NCBI GenBank assembly: GCA_035048485.1
Contig: CM068583.1
Span: 19,567,341-19,631,340 of the forward strand
DNA from: Pteria penguin
Lineage: Eukaryota; Mollusca; Bivalvia; Pterioida; Pteriidae
Length of the DNA stretch: 64,000 nt
Direction: 5' to 3'
The first letter of the stretch is position 1; every line of letters starts with the position of its first letter. Shown here in pieces: positions 26,256 to 39,925 of this stretch. The position numbers and the translations under genes were made by a program. The notes below the pieces were generated by a model. The model had not been told where the DNA came from. It made no database searches and saw only the letters and a program-made list of their open reading frames with translations.

Positions 26256-27574
26256 CTGTACTCATTAAAGACTAACAATAATTATAAAGTGCATATTAGT
26301 AAAAGCGATACAGACCTATTAGAAACTCTGGCTGACATTTATATTCAGGTCAAATCTATTCAGAGATAGCCCCAAACAACAAATACATGTATACTCTAAG
26401 AATAGGAAGTTCTGTGCTTGGTTTGATAATATAGGCTACTGATAGTTAAGGGTGTCCATTTTGGTACAGTCACCAAACTAAGTATGGTACTTCTACTTTA
26501 AATATGTTATGAAACGTTGAAAGTCACCTTTAATAAGTTGATCTATTGCACTATTTTTTCTAAACTTTGATCATCCTTATTTTTCAGCAGTTATGATTTT
26601 ATGTTGTTTACCTATTAATGCCCTCTATTGTGGGATGTATGCTCTCACAGTGTTGGATTTGGAAGGGACAGTGCTTGGGCAATATGGACTTTTTTATTGT
26701 GGACAGAATGGTCTTGTGGTGTTGGTTTGGGATAGGACAGAGCCTTGGGGTGGTGATGGCTCTATTGTGGGTAATATTCCCTCATATCAGGACTCTATTG
26801 ACATTTCCATAGCAACACTATGGGAGCACAGTGCTTATAACCCCTGGCAGTAATAGGGTTAGTGCATCACATGACCTCAGTCATGCTAGTAACAATATGA
26901 AAACTAAAATAGACAAATTTTCTACATGGTCCTTTCAATGTGGAAATGAAATCAAGAATCAGAATGCAGTCTGGTATCAGATGTCAGTACTTCAATACAA
27001 GATGTTACAAAGAACAACCACAGAAATAATGTTAAGGAGAATACTGTAATGCAAACATTGCTCTTGGCACTTTACTGCTGGATATGTTGTCTAATATGCA
27101 TACAATCTCTGTATGTGGGTAACCAATGAAATTGAAGAATGTATCATGTAATGCATTAAACTGAGTTACATGTAGCTTATATTTAGTCTTAGTTATGGAT
27201 TCTGACCATCAACCCCTCTCTGAACCCCTCTCACCACAAATGACTTTATAGGTGGATGGTTTTAACTATCATCCTGTCTGTCCATTTTTGTTTTAAAAAA
27301 CAGCTTTTCAAAGCCACACCTTCCAAGTCAAGGTCACAGTGAACTTATATCTGTATAATCCAAATTTGTTTCTGGTCCTTAAAATTGTAACATCTGTTTC
27401 ATACCTCTAACAATTGTAACTCATGACAATGTTGTTGTGACCTGACTCTAGGTCATACCTTCAAGATCAATGTCACAGTGAGCCCATGACCAAACTATTT
27501 GTCTGGTACATAAAACTTCGGCTGTAACATGGATAGGGTTGGACACCTGTACACAGTACTAATACCATACTGAA

Positions 27575-28705
27575 CAGGCGTGGATCCAGAACTTCATGTG
27601 CGGGGGGGGGGGGGGGCACCACACAATTGAGGCCTGGATAGCCGAATGGGGAGGGTATGGGCGAGGTCTGCCCCTCCCATAGGTGGGGGTTCGGTAGCCT
27701 CCCCCGAGAAAATTTGCAAAAATGAGGCAAAATGGTGCAATCTAGTGCTCTTTTTTGCATTATTCATCAACATTTTCTTGACTTCAAATATTCCGTAAAA
27801 ACCCTGAAATCGGAAGATAACTCGTAATATTTTCGGTCAGAAATTATCATGTTCACCCCTCCCTCCCTCCCATAGGTGGGGATGGGGTTTCCCTGAGAAG
27901 ACAAAAATCTTGTTGCAAAATCGTGTGCGCCATATTAGGCCCCTTTTGTTCCGCCATATTAGGCCCCTTTTGTTCTGATTCACGAAAATTTTATCAGGCA
28001 TGGATCCAGATTTTCAGTTGGAGGAAGCGTAAAACTCGGCGCAGGGTCTAGGGACTGCCTATAGGTCCCCGGTGGATGCAGGGTAGATCCTTGGTAGGGG
28101 GAACAAGGTGCAAAGTCCCCCTCCACGGAAGCTCCTGTATTTGAGACTTTTGGAGATACAAAATACGTTGTGAAAATAAACTATTCTAGAAATGGCTATA
28201 AGTGAAATCCATCTTGTACATCAGTACAAGCGTTTCAAAAATTTGCACTGAAGCTACACGATGTACAATACGTATTTGAGTAAAATTGTACGGATAAGTA
28301 AAATCCATCTTGTGCAGCGCGTAGCTTCAAACATTTGTAACATTTGCTACACGATGTACAAGTAGCCATACGATTTTACTCGCCTGAGGCCAAATGGCCG
28401 AACATTTGTGCGCTGGATATTAATTTGGAATGCACATATATTTCGCTTCCCTCTGGAAGATATTATGGATCATAAACGGGGATCAGGGGAGATTTATTAT
28501 GAAATTGATCGTGAGTGAAGCGAGTCAACGATTTTTTTTTCAACTGTAAATTTAAAGAAACATGAGAGAATAACTGGCGAGCGAAGCGAGCTAGCGAAAG
28601 TTTGGAAATTTAAGGCAGAAATGCAGTTAAATAGGCCCTAAAATAGACTATGGTGCCCCCTTCGGCGGGCACGTGCCCCCCTCCCCCCGGCTGGATCCGC
28701 GCCTG
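27575..28705. mobile_element. Non-autonomous DNA transposon, 1131 bp, with TIRs and 5-bp target duplication
   Basis: The left end CAGGCGTGGATCCAG and the inverted right end CAGGCGCGGATCCAG differ at one base. The direct repeat ctgaa flanks both ends (27570-27574 and 28706-28710). The interior has a G-homopolymer (27602-27616), an internal copy of the end motif at about 28008 ('ggcatggatccag') and duplicated 'gccatattaggccccttttgtt' at 27930-27974. There is no transposase. Confidence 0.75.
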
Positions 28706-29079
28706 CTGAATACTATGTCCAAAATTATCAGTATGTACTAGTTTTTAGTTTATAACAATACTCTTATTGGTATTTTAATTAATAAAAAATTAGTTTCTGA
28801 TTTTTATCTGCTTCTATATTCTTGTTACACATAAGGCAGAGAGGGCTGACATCCGATTCGACTGCGGTGAAACAAAATACCGAAAAGGCACTCTAACACA
28901 GAAACAGCAAAGTAAACACTGAAACACGTCACCAGGAAAGATATGTTTTGCTTTTGTATCAGTAAAAATGTAGATTGATATCACGAAATAAAGAGGAAAT
29001 ACCGAGTAGTCTCGTCTATGTGTGCCGACTGTAAACACTTGGGAAAGGAAGTGAGTGATATATTGCAATTTTTATACGC

Positions 29080-29840
29080 CCATTTTAGATGGAATGGTGT
29101 CGTGGTTCGCGAGTCTTTCTGCACCTTATTAAACAAACACAGACCATACCATTTAGGCTAGGACTTTCAAACTAGGTACACTTCTCTCTCATGACATGAG
29201 GACGAACCCTATTGATTTTCAATGTCAGGGTCAAAGGTCAAGGTCACTGGGGGGAGGGGGCAAAAATAGCAAATTTTTGAGAACAAAACTTGTAAACAAG
29301 GTTCAGACCAAACTGTTTATGCGACAACTTTTAAACTTTGCACATTAATTTTTTATGACTGGATGATGAACCCTATTGATTTTCAAGGTCATATCTGCAA
29401 GGCCAAAGTCACAGTGCTTATGGCACTTAAAATCTTGTCCAGGCCATAATTTTTTACACCTTGCATGAATTTGAATTTTTCACAGAATTGTTGCCCAGGA
29501 CCCAAGGTTGTGTTGTGACCCGACTCAAAGATCATATCTGCAAGGTCACAATACACATGATGGGTAAATCTTTGTCCGAGCCATAACCTGTAACATGATA
29601 AAATATTTTACAATTATTGTCCAGGATCCAAGGGTGTGTCATGAACTTGAACCAAGGTAATATCTACATGGACAAGGTCACAGTTTGTAAATCTTTGTCC
29701 TATCCATAACTTTTAACCCATTGCACAGATTTGAAAAACATTTCACAGAATTGTCGGCAAAGGGGAAATGTTTCCATACTTTCAATTTCATCCCTTCAGT
29801 TTAAGCGACGGGTGTATTAAGCCATGCTAGGTGTTGTTCC
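29080..29840 (+). repeat. gaccttgac-family repeat with a 'gcgacgggtgtatta' terminus
   Basis: Three or four units carry 'ttgtccaggccataa', 'cacagaattgttgccc' and 'caaggtcacagt'. The right end 'taagcgacgggtgtattaagccatgctagg' recurs at 63914-63944, which fixes one boundary of the family. Confidence 0.65.
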
Positions 29841-30669
29841 TGTTGATGTCTCATGCAGTCAGTTAAAGAAATTCATAACATTAATTGAAATATTTGCTAG
29901 TCTTGATAGTTTTTATATATCTTTAATTTGAGAGGACATATTATGTTACGACAATGTCCATCCATCTTTCTTAGCACTTTGTCTCTCCTGTATTTTCTAC
30001 ATGCCTTATTGGATGAACTTTATACTATGTAAAATAGATACATATAGAAAAGCAATGTGTCATGACCATAAATCCAGGTCAAGGCTTCATGTTCAAGGTC
30101 ACTAGATTTTGTTGCAATTTTTTGTCTGACCCATAAATTCTATACACTTGATCTCAGAAAGTTTATACTTGGTATTAATATTTTTTATAAGAGTGTGGTG
30201 TACTATAATCAAGTTCCAAGGTCAAGGTCACTGAATTTTGATGTCTTTTTGGTCTGGTTTATCATTTCAGGCATGAAACTTGCATAGAAGGTCAATCATA
30301 ATGGATTGTATTATCCAGTAAGGGATAAGGTTATATTCAAGGTCAAGGTTACACATTTAGTTTCAAATATAAGGCAGACGATGAATGCTCATTGCTCTCC
30401 TGAATTCAATTGCATATATTCCTCGGGAGAATCCTCGGGAACATCGTTACCCTTGGGTTTCTTGCTTAACTATGTCCACAGCAGATGGCTCTAACACATA
30501 CTGGTTAACTATGGCTACAGCAGAAGTCTCTGACATATACGGTACTGGTTAATGACAGAAACACTCAGTTTATAAATAGCTCATGTGAACACTGTAGCCC
30601 TTTGGTCTCTTGCTTAACTATGCCCACAGAAGATGGTTTTGAAATATACCATTTAATGACAGAAACACT

Positions 30670-31075
30670 TAGTTTATAAATAGCATGAAGAAATAATGGT
30701 CCAGACAAGAATTTTGGCTATGTGTATAGTGTGACCTTGATCTTCTAGATGTGGTTCAAGATCATGACATACCCTTGGGTCTTGTACAACAATTGTGTGA
30801 AATATTATTGGTTCATGATATAGTTTGAAGAATTTATGGCCTGGAAAGAAGTTTGGGAATGTGTATACTGTGACCTTGACCTTGTAGATATGACCTTGGT
30901 TCAAAGTCACAACACACATGTACCCATGAGTCATGAACAGTTATTGTGTTAAATATTATTGATCTGCAATATAGCATGACAAAATTATGAAATTAAAGTC
31001 CGGACAAGGCTGGTGGACAGACAGACAGTGATTCCTATAAACCCTTCAAACTGTGTTTGCAGGGGAATAATAATC
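30670..31075 (-). repeat. gaccttgac-family repeat
   Basis: Two to three units like those at 2140-3420, ending in 'gtggacagacagacagtgattcctata' as that array does. Confidence 0.75.
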
Positions 31076-31239
31076 ACAAAGTCATGTAAGTTCATGTAAA
31101 GGTTTATGGGTATACATCTTAAAGATGGGAATGCAAAACTGTAGATGGTAAGAGTACATGAAAATGAAAGTACACAACTTTTACATACAATATTTTAATT
31201 AAATATCAGGTTAGTTTTAAAAGAATAGTCACATACGAT

Positions 31240-31405
31240 TGGTTGGTTGATTAGTGTTTTACGTCGCTTTCAACAATATTTCAATTATATCTCATCATAA
31301 AGGCAAGAGGTAACCGACCTATTAAACACAGTTGCAACCAGGGAACCGAACCTGGATTATCTGCATCGCAAGTGAAGTGCTTAAATGCTACAATAAACCT
31401 GCCCC
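31240..31405 (-). repeat. SINE-like copy with tRNA-like head
   Basis: 'gttggttgattagtgttttacgtcgctttcaacaatatttca' is the tail and body type common in bivalve SINEs. The minus-strand head 'ccaggttcggttccctgg' resembles a box B. Degenerate; no target duplication could be fixed. Confidence 0.5.
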
Positions 31406-31995
31406 AAGTTGTCATATGAATTTCTGAAAATGATAATCAAAATAGTCATGAACATTAGTAACTACTAAATACATATATATAAACAATAATAATTGTGAAT
31501 TTATTACCTATGTCCTTGAAATGATATATGAAAAGACTGGAACTGTCAAAAAATGCCACCATTTAGTTTAATAAAAAGATAAAACTTGTTGAATTGTTCC
31601 CTTATTCATTATAATTACTTAAGTCATTTAAAAAGGAAATACTGCTTTAATTTGTTTTAAAGAACATACGATGCCACTGACAACTAATTGTAAGTATTCT
31701 GAGATTCAGGATCGTTATCTTAGTGTATGAATAATTTTAAATCCAAATATTCCATATACAGTTTAATCTCGTTTACTTGATCCTGTTAACTTGGATATCC
31801 CATTTACTCAAACTACTCTGAAAGTGCTGATTCCAATTTCTAATATAAATAACATCCCTATCTCCAACTGTTTTATGTAGTTGCTTTGAGTTCGAGTTAT
31901 CAGTATATACATGTAAATTAATAAAAATCTCCAGGTAGATTCTTGTCTTTGCAATTTTTGCTGCTGGAATCTCATTATTTGGTCTATGGATCTTT

Positions 31996-34900
31996 TCATT
32001 GAAATCTTTGTTGTCTTCTTTCTCTTAGATTATCTAAATCTGGGTACAGTCTGTTTGTATTCTGATCTATCAATGAAAAAACATGACATTATGGTACACA
32101 AAACAGATGCAAATATAAAGACGGGGTGTTATGGCCAAGATGGCTTATGTTCTGCATTTTAACTCATTGTAGTTTCTTTCATTTCTGTCTAATATTGCTT
32201 CATTACCCAGATACCAGTGGGTAGGTAACCTATCACATTTCAAAACGTTTATATTGTAAGGGAAGTGTTATCAAATCTCAAAGAAAAGTATGACTAATAA
32301 TGGTAAAAGATGAGAATTCTACTATGTCTTTACTGAAGCACTGAATGAAAACTCAGTTTTCAGTTTATCTTTTCATTCTTGTGAAATTGAACAATATTTC
32401 TTTATTTTACTTAATTACTGATCTTTTCATTTTCAATTCATTTTTGAATTAACAAAATGTTATGGAATAAACAAAATTTGATTCTTATATATTGTATACA
32501 TCAACTTTTAACAACAATATGATTTACCTATGAGGCAGTTAGGTTTCTCTGTGACCTAAATAACATTGCTATCAAAAACATAATGCACTTCTTTTATTTA
32601 ACATTATATCACTTCGAATACTTAATTTCAACTTTTTTACACTCAAACATGATGTATTTATAGTATCTGGTGTGTATTGGCACTATTTTAAGTTAGTATT
32701 AAGTTACATTTTCTGAGTGACCTTGACCTTCCAAAAATGATCTTGAGTGACCTTTGGCAGAAACCCCACATTGTGAGTGGCAATTAACATTTGTGTAAAG
32801 TATGATCATTACCTACTGAAAATTCACTAAAGTATTGGCACTGTTTTTGGTATTTTAAGTTCTATTTTCTGAGCATCCTTGACCTTCCAGAGAGTGACCT
32901 TTGTCCAAAAGCCTACAATCTGAGCGACAATGATAAAATTTTGATGAAGGGTTTAGGGGAGACAAGTTTTGCCAGACAACACAGACATACAAACACCACA
33001 GCGACTGTATAAAAATAGCTATCACATAGGCATAATGCTTTACAAATGCCTCATGATCAATATGTACAGAGTAATGCAGCTACTAAAATCCATCACAGTT
33101 TGCATTTAGTCACCTACCAAATCCATTGTTCTCGATTTGGGTACTTTATGTGGACAACTTATGACAAAATTACAGAACTTCATCACAATCACAAAGTGCG
33201 TGTGTATGTTGACGTTATTGTAGTTGCGATACTCCACATTGCCAATCACTTCAAAAATTCAGCAATGCAATACACAAATTACATACACTATTGTAATACA
33301 TACTTTGTCGTAAACTTTCTTCTGTAGCTCTTCTAAGCTGCTCTTCTTCGTCTAATCCTCCTGTATATCTATCATAATCGTTTGGAGGGGGGTAAGGAGC
33401 TGATGGTGTCGAACTGAACCCTGACTGACCGGAATAGTTATACCTCCTGCCACCTTTTGTTGGATATAATGCCATATATACGTAAGTAATATAGTTTTCA
33501 TTTGAAATATCATTAACACTATCATAGTTCTATGGTGAACAATTGATGTACATATGATGTTTGTCTTCAATAGTCAGTATCAATCTTCTTTTCATTCTAG
33601 CAATATACAAGAATCATTATGCCGAACACCTTTCCAATATTCTGCTTCTGAATATTGTAAAAACTGTCTTAAAATTATGATTCACTGATTTACAAAGGTC
33701 ATTTTCTACATTTCCATTTTCTGTATTTTTTTCTAATAAACATTTACATAAAGGACATTTCTGTCTAAAGGTCATTTGAAATCTTTCCTTAATGACGAGT
33801 GCAAAACTTTGTCACTGAATTCAACCACAGAAGATATGTCAAAAACCTAAGAAGACATAATTTTGAAGAAAAAAAAACCAAAACCCTGTTAGGACTAATT
33901 TAAGAGAAAAAAAAGGACTCTTACCAGTATTTGTATCTGTATAGCCAGAAGTCTCAGCTGTGTACCTAAACCGTGGTTCTGCAAAAAAGAATTCTCTCCT
34001 ATCAGCAGATAAATAATAAATACAGGGCTTTTTTGGGAAAAGGGCCGAATTTCGGCCCTAAAATCAATGGAAAAACAGCCCAGAAATATCTCGCACTAAC
34101 AAAATTTTTTAACTTTATACATTTTTGTCTGCTGTCATGTATTTTGGTTACTTTTTTTATCAAAAAAAAAGATCTCACTGCAATAGACTGTTTTATATTC
34201 AAAAGGAGCTTTTCCGAAAAGGGTATCTATTTTTGACAAACTTCTTCAGACTAGCTGCATATCGTGAAAACAAAATTCACCACAGTAGTCTATAAATGTG
34301 TCATAAGAAGTGTTGTTGCTTTTGGTTTCATTCCAAAATCAAATGTTTAATTTCTTTGTTTACATGTTTGTGTCATTTGCACACAATCAAGTACATAATT
34401 TCTTTGATTTCCTCTTGGTAAGTTGCTTATAATGCACTAATTTTATTTATCTTATCTGATTTTAATGTAATGGATGTAAATGAAAATAAACAGAATGTTA
34501 AAATAATTTTCAGCATATATCAAAGTTATTTTAAAATTGAAAAGTAAGGGGAGGGTTTGAGGATGTATTGTATGTATGTAAAATCAAATTTTTATGGACT
34601 TCTACTTAGAACTGAGGGAAGGATTTTTAAGAAACTTGGTAGGGATGAAGTACTCAAGATTCCCTATAGGTGTTGTTGTTTTTCTGCCAGATCAGCCAAG
34701 GCGTGGATCCACAGTGAGGGCTACATAGGCCTACAATGGTACTTTGACAAATTTCTCCAGCTGCATAGATCATTGAACTCAAAGTAATCAAGATTTGGTG
34801 CCTTAATAAGTGTTGGTGATTCTAATTTCATAATGAAACTGAAGTTTTGATACTTTTTTAAATTTTGTTATCTTTCTTCATTTTCGCCTTTTTCAGGTAA

Positions 34901-37900
34901 TTTCTTACTAGATTTCTTCCTTATACGTTGCTTATAATTCATTGGTTTTGTGTATTTAAACTGATTTTATTTTAGTAAATGTAGTTGGAAAGACATGGAA
35001 TACAAAAATTAGTTCTAGGAATTTTTGTCAAGGGGTTGATCCAGGGCAGGAAGACCTAGGCTCAAGAGGGTATCATTTTTGACAAAGTTTTTCTCAGACC
35101 AATAAGCCATCCTACACCTTTTTTGTCATTTTCTTGATTTATTGAATATAGAGAAGCAATAAAGCATTTATTTGCTAACAACGAGGGCCGATTGGTATGC
35201 TGTGAGCCTCATTTTGAAGGATTTGAATTTTGTCTGACATATTGCATTATTTTTCAACATAATCCCCTTCAGTATCTATACACTTTTGCCAGCGGCGTTT
35301 AAGGGCCTAAGTGCCATTTTTAAAGAATTTCTTTTCTTGACTGTTCAGAAGTCATCCACTGCATGTACAATGTCATAATCAGATTGAAAGTGGGTGCCAG
35401 AAATAGCTGTTTTGGAAATAGATGAAAGTCTGATGGAGCTAGGCAAATAAGGTGGATGCTCAATCAATTTAAAGCCACAATTGTGAATGGCAGCCATGGT
35501 GATGACAGATTTGTGAACAGGAGCGTTGTCCTGATGGAACAACGGACCTCTAGTGGGCTTTCCATGGCGCATAAGTTTAATATTTTCCAATAACTGCATC
35601 AGAAATGAAGCATAGTATGTGCCATTGATTGTTTGTCCCTTTTGTAGATAATCTATCAGCAGGATACCATCTGCATTCCAGAAAACTAAAGCCATAACTT
35701 TCCCAGGTGATGGAACAGTCTTTGCCTTCTTTGGCGGGGTGAGCCAGGGTGCCTCCATTGTTTCGATTGTTGTTTGGTCTCTGAGGTAAAATAATGGACT
35801 CATGTTTCATCCATAGTGACAAATCTCTGAAGACAGTTGGCAGGATCTTCCTCAAAAGGTTAAGATTAGCACACGATAATGTGCACCTGGTGTGCTTCTG
35901 ATCAAATGTCAGAAGTCTTGGTACCCAATGGGCCGAAAACTTTCTCACTGCAAGATCCTCTGTCAGAATGGAATGTACTCTTTCCTGTGAAATGCCAACT
36001 GTACTGGCTATATACCTTTCTGTAACTCATCTGTCAATCATAACAATGTCATGGACTTTATTGGCCATTTCAAGGGTTGCTACAATGACAGGCCTTCCAG
36101 GATGGGGGTCACCCTCAATGCTATGTCTGAAGCGCTTAAATACTACCACCCAAATTCACTGTAGCATATGAAGGGGCATCTTTCACTAGTGTTGCTACCA
36201 TATCATTATGGATATTCTTAGGCGTTAAACCTTTTTTATTCAAATATTGGATCACCGCTCTTTCACCGATTTTGTCTATTTTGCAAAAGCCACTTGTCTT
36301 GTTTACTTTAAGGTGCTACCTTGTCGATATAAACTGACCAAATGAGTGCTTGGGTACATGGCCTTATACAGTCAGAGAATAGTAGGACTTAAAAACAACG
36401 TCCCTGTGCACCCCCTTCAATACGAGGCTCACAACATATCAATCACCCTCATATTTTTTTAGAAAATATCTATTTTAAGGGTTATTCAAAAGTGTCAGGT
36501 CAAAAGTTAATTTTTGGATTTTCTTTTTCTCAACTTTTGGTTCAGGCCAGTTCTGGCGTGCTGAAGAATAGCAGTTCTTGCCTACTTGAGTACTTGAGGC
36601 TAAATTTTCTCAAGTGTTTTGCAGCACTTAATAAGTCATATTACAAAAAAAATTCTGACTTACCGTAGTCTTTTTCACACATTTTTGTGTCATTTTCTTG
36701 ATTTATATCATATACTGGAATAATTTTTAGAGAAACAATAAAGCATTTATTTATCAACTTTAATAGGGAAATATTTATATAGAAGTTACTTGAAAATTTC
36801 ATTTAATTTTTTGATTTTCTATTACTTTTTCATTAATCTTGATATTTGCCAGTTCTTGTATGCAGAAGGATAGTGCTTAAAACTAAGCTAAACACAATTT
36901 TTTAAAATCAATTTCACATCAAAACAAGCTTGAAATATTTTGCAGAACTCAATATAATGACTAATAAATCAAGAGGCTCAAGAGGGCCTATACCGCTCAC
37001 CTTGCACCGAGCACAACTTGCTCATTTGAAAACAAAACAAACTGCTTAAATGAACAGACAGATCTGGTGAAAAAACAGCAACACTTGTTGGGAACCTTAA
37101 GTACTTCATACTCTACAAGTTTCATTAATATCTTCAATTTGTTCTGAAGGAATTCAACGCTCATTGTTATACCCTTCAATGCATTATTAGCAACTTATAA
37201 GGAGAAAATCTACGAAAAATATCCTAAAAATGGTAAAAAATAACAAAGTCTATATGATGACATGAAAAATACACAGAAATTACTCATAGCCATCTAAACT
37301 GGGTCCAGCGCCATAAACTGAGAAAATACTTAAGACAATCATTTCATTTTAATTTATTTCATTAACGTTCAAATAAACTGTCATGCAGAATGGTTGAATT
37401 CTTGTTATTGACAGAATAAAACTCAATAATATCCAAATCATTTATTCATTGTTAAAGAGAAGAATTTGAAATTATGACTTATGTATTTTCTCAGTTTATG
37501 GCGCTGGACCCTGATGATGTGAAATTATTTGTAACATCTTACCTGGTGCTAAGAAAGAATCCATGACCATTTTCAAAGGTCCTTTGATATACATCAATCC
37601 GACTAAAATACCAGCAAGGTGACCTGAAAACAGCAACTTTTGCTATATAATATTTTGAAGCTGTAATTGGTACAATACATTTAAAACTTGTATGCTTTAT
37701 ACAATATACTACCAGTATAGTCTGGAGGTTTATTCCAATTTATTAACCGAGTCATTTGTTATAAAATAATCACAGTTTAAGGTAGAAGAGCCTTCTGAAT
37801 GTTTATCTGTAGCGATAAATATATTCGAAAAAAGAAACAAGAAACTGAAAAAGTTGTATATCAAAAGTTGAATTTAATATTCTCAGTAATTAAAATTTAA

Positions 37901-39432
37901 GGGGAATGTAATTTTAGAGTTATCTCTCTTGACAGATGGATGTTCACCTGGTCTTTTCATTATACAGAATTTTTTCCAATTTGAGCAGATATTTTACATT
38001 GTGACGTCAACCAGTTCTATGGAAATCGGTGTAAAATTACGGGAAATGATATAGAAATTGTATGATGTCTCAATGTTTGACGTCATGCAGATACCTGCTC
38101 ATAAGGGAAAAAAATCTGTAAACCGAAAAGACTCAATTTACAATATTAGAATAATTTACCTTGCTTAAACATTACCTGTAAATGATGCATTGGGTGTTAT
38201 CAACTGGATCAGTACCAGTTCTGCCCAGTAAACAATTTTGCTGGAGACTGGTATAAAGCCAAATACTAAATTTATCCCAGGATCACTGTAATGACTGACC
38301 AACACCTTCAGTGCAAACAGGACACCTACATTTATAAGAAAACAGGATATTAGTTTAGCTATCTAAGTTATTCAAAAGGAGCTGATCTTTGGAATTTGGA
38401 GACACAGGTGAAATAATCATCTGGATACAATATTACAGTGATCTGACTGTAAAATGCGTTTCTAACATTAAAAGTTGTTTTTCTTTTAAACTGTTCATCA
38501 AATTTTGGGATTTGAACTTGGAAACACTGGTGTAGCCCCTTTACATAAAAACACATTATCAAATGAATACACAATAATTTGAAGAGCATGCTGCAGGTCT
38601 TTATTCATATTTATAATATTCATTAGAAAATATGCAATTCATGTAATTAATATTTTGAAGTTTGCTTTGTTTAATAGGTATAATCAGAGACGTATAATTG
38701 ATTATACGTCTCTGGTATAATTAAAATTCCGCTTTCCACAGGTCCTTTTTTCCAGCCGGAATACACAAAAATTTAAACTAGCTATGCCACTCAGGCACTG
38801 GGAAATGAGGCCATATTACATCAAAAACATTTAGATTGAGAGAACTCTGATAACTTATGAGGTATTTCCCACAAATAAAGTGACATGTCAATTTCTATGA
38901 TTCATAAATTAAATCATGATCATTACTTAAGCTTTAGTATACATTGCACTGATGAATAAAAGATAATCTGTTCACCTGAAAATCCTACAGCACAAGTCAT
39001 ACTGTACCATCTGTCATGAAGCAAATGCGAAGCAACACTGTTCAATCCCACGTACATTACACTCGTCAAAACAGTGAACACAGCGAGTAAGTAGGCAAAA
39101 TATACACTTTTAAACTTCCTTTCCAGATTCCTGCCTTTCCACAACATTGAGGCCATGTTATAGTATAAGTGAATATCATCAGCATGAAACAGAGCTCCCA
39201 ATATGAGAGTTTGCCATTCCTTTCGTTCCAGAACTCGAAATGCACTAATACATACTTTGTTTGTGGAAGGAAACCACTGTCCCAAATCTCCCACCTGAAG
39301 AAAAATGGCAACTTGTGCTGCCACAGTGACAAGTGTAACAGGAGGGATATTTTCTACACCCATGTTCATTACTTGCATGGCTAGAAGCATGAGACCAAAA
39401 CCTTGGCCCTGTCCGCGGCGTCGAGGAATCAT
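31996..39432 (-). CDS. RHBDD1: RHBDD1 / RHBDL4, ER rhomboid intramembrane serine protease, 302 aa
   Basis: Six exons on the minus strand: 39432-38976, 38325-38176, 37623-37543, 33957-33925, 33453-33304 and 32033-31996. Phases are all 1 and the sum is 909 nt. The N-terminus MIPRRRGQGQGF leads into a first hydrophobic helix, then NIPPVTL, HADDIHLYYNMASMLWKG, and the catalytic serine in CAVGFSG (Ser152). GHLAG carries the partner His204. The tail holds a ubiquitin-interacting motif (GLDEEEQLRRATEESL, about 273-288) and ends RERRQQRFQ, close to the VCP/p97-binding end of the human protein. Order and length fit human RHBDD1 (315 aa), which cleaves ubiquitinated membrane clients in the ER for degradation. 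The last exon has only 12 codons and was found by phase matching behind 'ccagatttag'. Intron 3 (3.6 kb) hosts a mariner remnant. Confidence 0.92.
33454..33924. other. RHBDD1 intron 4
   Basis: AT-rich sequence. Nothing was recognised. Confidence 0.5.
34000..35180. repeat. Repeat-family copies in RHBDD1 intron 3
   Basis: 34000-34850 holds two diverged copies of the family at 13560-15800 ('aaacttggtagggatgaagtactcaagattccctatagg'). At 34044-34060 'gggccgaatttcggccc' is a perfect 8-bp-arm hairpin with a one-base loop. Confidence 0.55.
35190..36444 (-). mobile_element. Degenerate mariner-family transposon in RHBDD1 intron 3, 1255 bp
   Basis: Imperfect inverted ends at 35190-35220 and 36414-36444 (27 of 31 match, with core tgtgagcctc). 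On the minus strand, a broken transposase reads PPKKAKTVPSPGKVM, VFWNADGILLIDYL, HQDNAPVHKS and EHPPYLP in one frame (35803-35345), with the part before it in another frame (35948-35577). HQDN holds the second catalytic Asp of the mariner D,D34D triad. The third, expected in the P-S-D-Y block after HPPY, is not there (SSIRLSS). It is on the same strand as the host gene. Length is normal for mariner (about 1.3 kb). Confidence 0.8.
35345..35948 (-). pseudogene. Mariner transposase pseudogene
   Basis: Two overlapping frames give consecutive parts of one transposase, so at least one frameshift is present. The N-terminal DNA-binding region is further decayed (36000-36350). Loss of the last catalytic Asp makes it inactive even if the frame were intact. 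Confidence 0.78.
38685..38714. repeat. Near-perfect 30-bp palindrome
   Basis: CAGAGACGTATAAT and ATTATACGTCTCTG are exact complements separated by two bases (TG). It lies in RHBDD1 intron 1, flanked on both sides by 'ggtataat'. Confidence 0.9.
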
Positions 39433-39867
39433 GGCAAAAACTGAAGATAATACGTCAGCTGGTCAGTTGTCTCTACAGTACTGTACTGTAAACGGGTAAA
39501 TACGGTTGCTATCTCTTTTTAAAAATATTTAGATGTCCTTTTAAGAAATTGAATTTTATAAAATCAGTGTAAAACGTCTGTTGCAATCTAAAGTGAAAAT
39601 GAAAGTAAACAACCAATCACAACATTTGATGACGTAGCTTTTGTCATGACAAATCCTTTGTTTTTAGATTATTTACCTTGAAAACATATTTTAGTATGTA
39701 AAATTTTACCTGAAACCCATTTACACAGTGGTGCACTCACATGTTATGTCATTCACTTCACATTAAAAAAAAGGGGGATTCCTTATTCCATTTATAGAAA
39801 TTTTGATAATATAAAATCTATGTAGTCTAGATCGAAATACAAATTGTCTAAATATTACACACACACA

Positions 39868-39925
<58 letters not shown>

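Larger units (their letters stand above)
24672..31995. other. Intergenic region between convergent RSRC1 and RHBDD1
   Basis: No protein gene was found. Contents: 3' UTR of RSRC1, the SINE at 25981, the TIR element at 27575-28705, gaccttgac-family repeats (27290-27520, 29080-29840, 30060-31075) and a SINE-like copy at 31240-31400. Open frames of 60-95 codons are scattered and lack conserved motifs. Confidence 0.55.

Noticed and set aside
26593..26853. 86-codon open frame in the intergenic region
   Set aside because: Contains short duplicated DNA phrases (ctctattgtggg), no splice partners and no family resemblance; looks like chance in a repeat.
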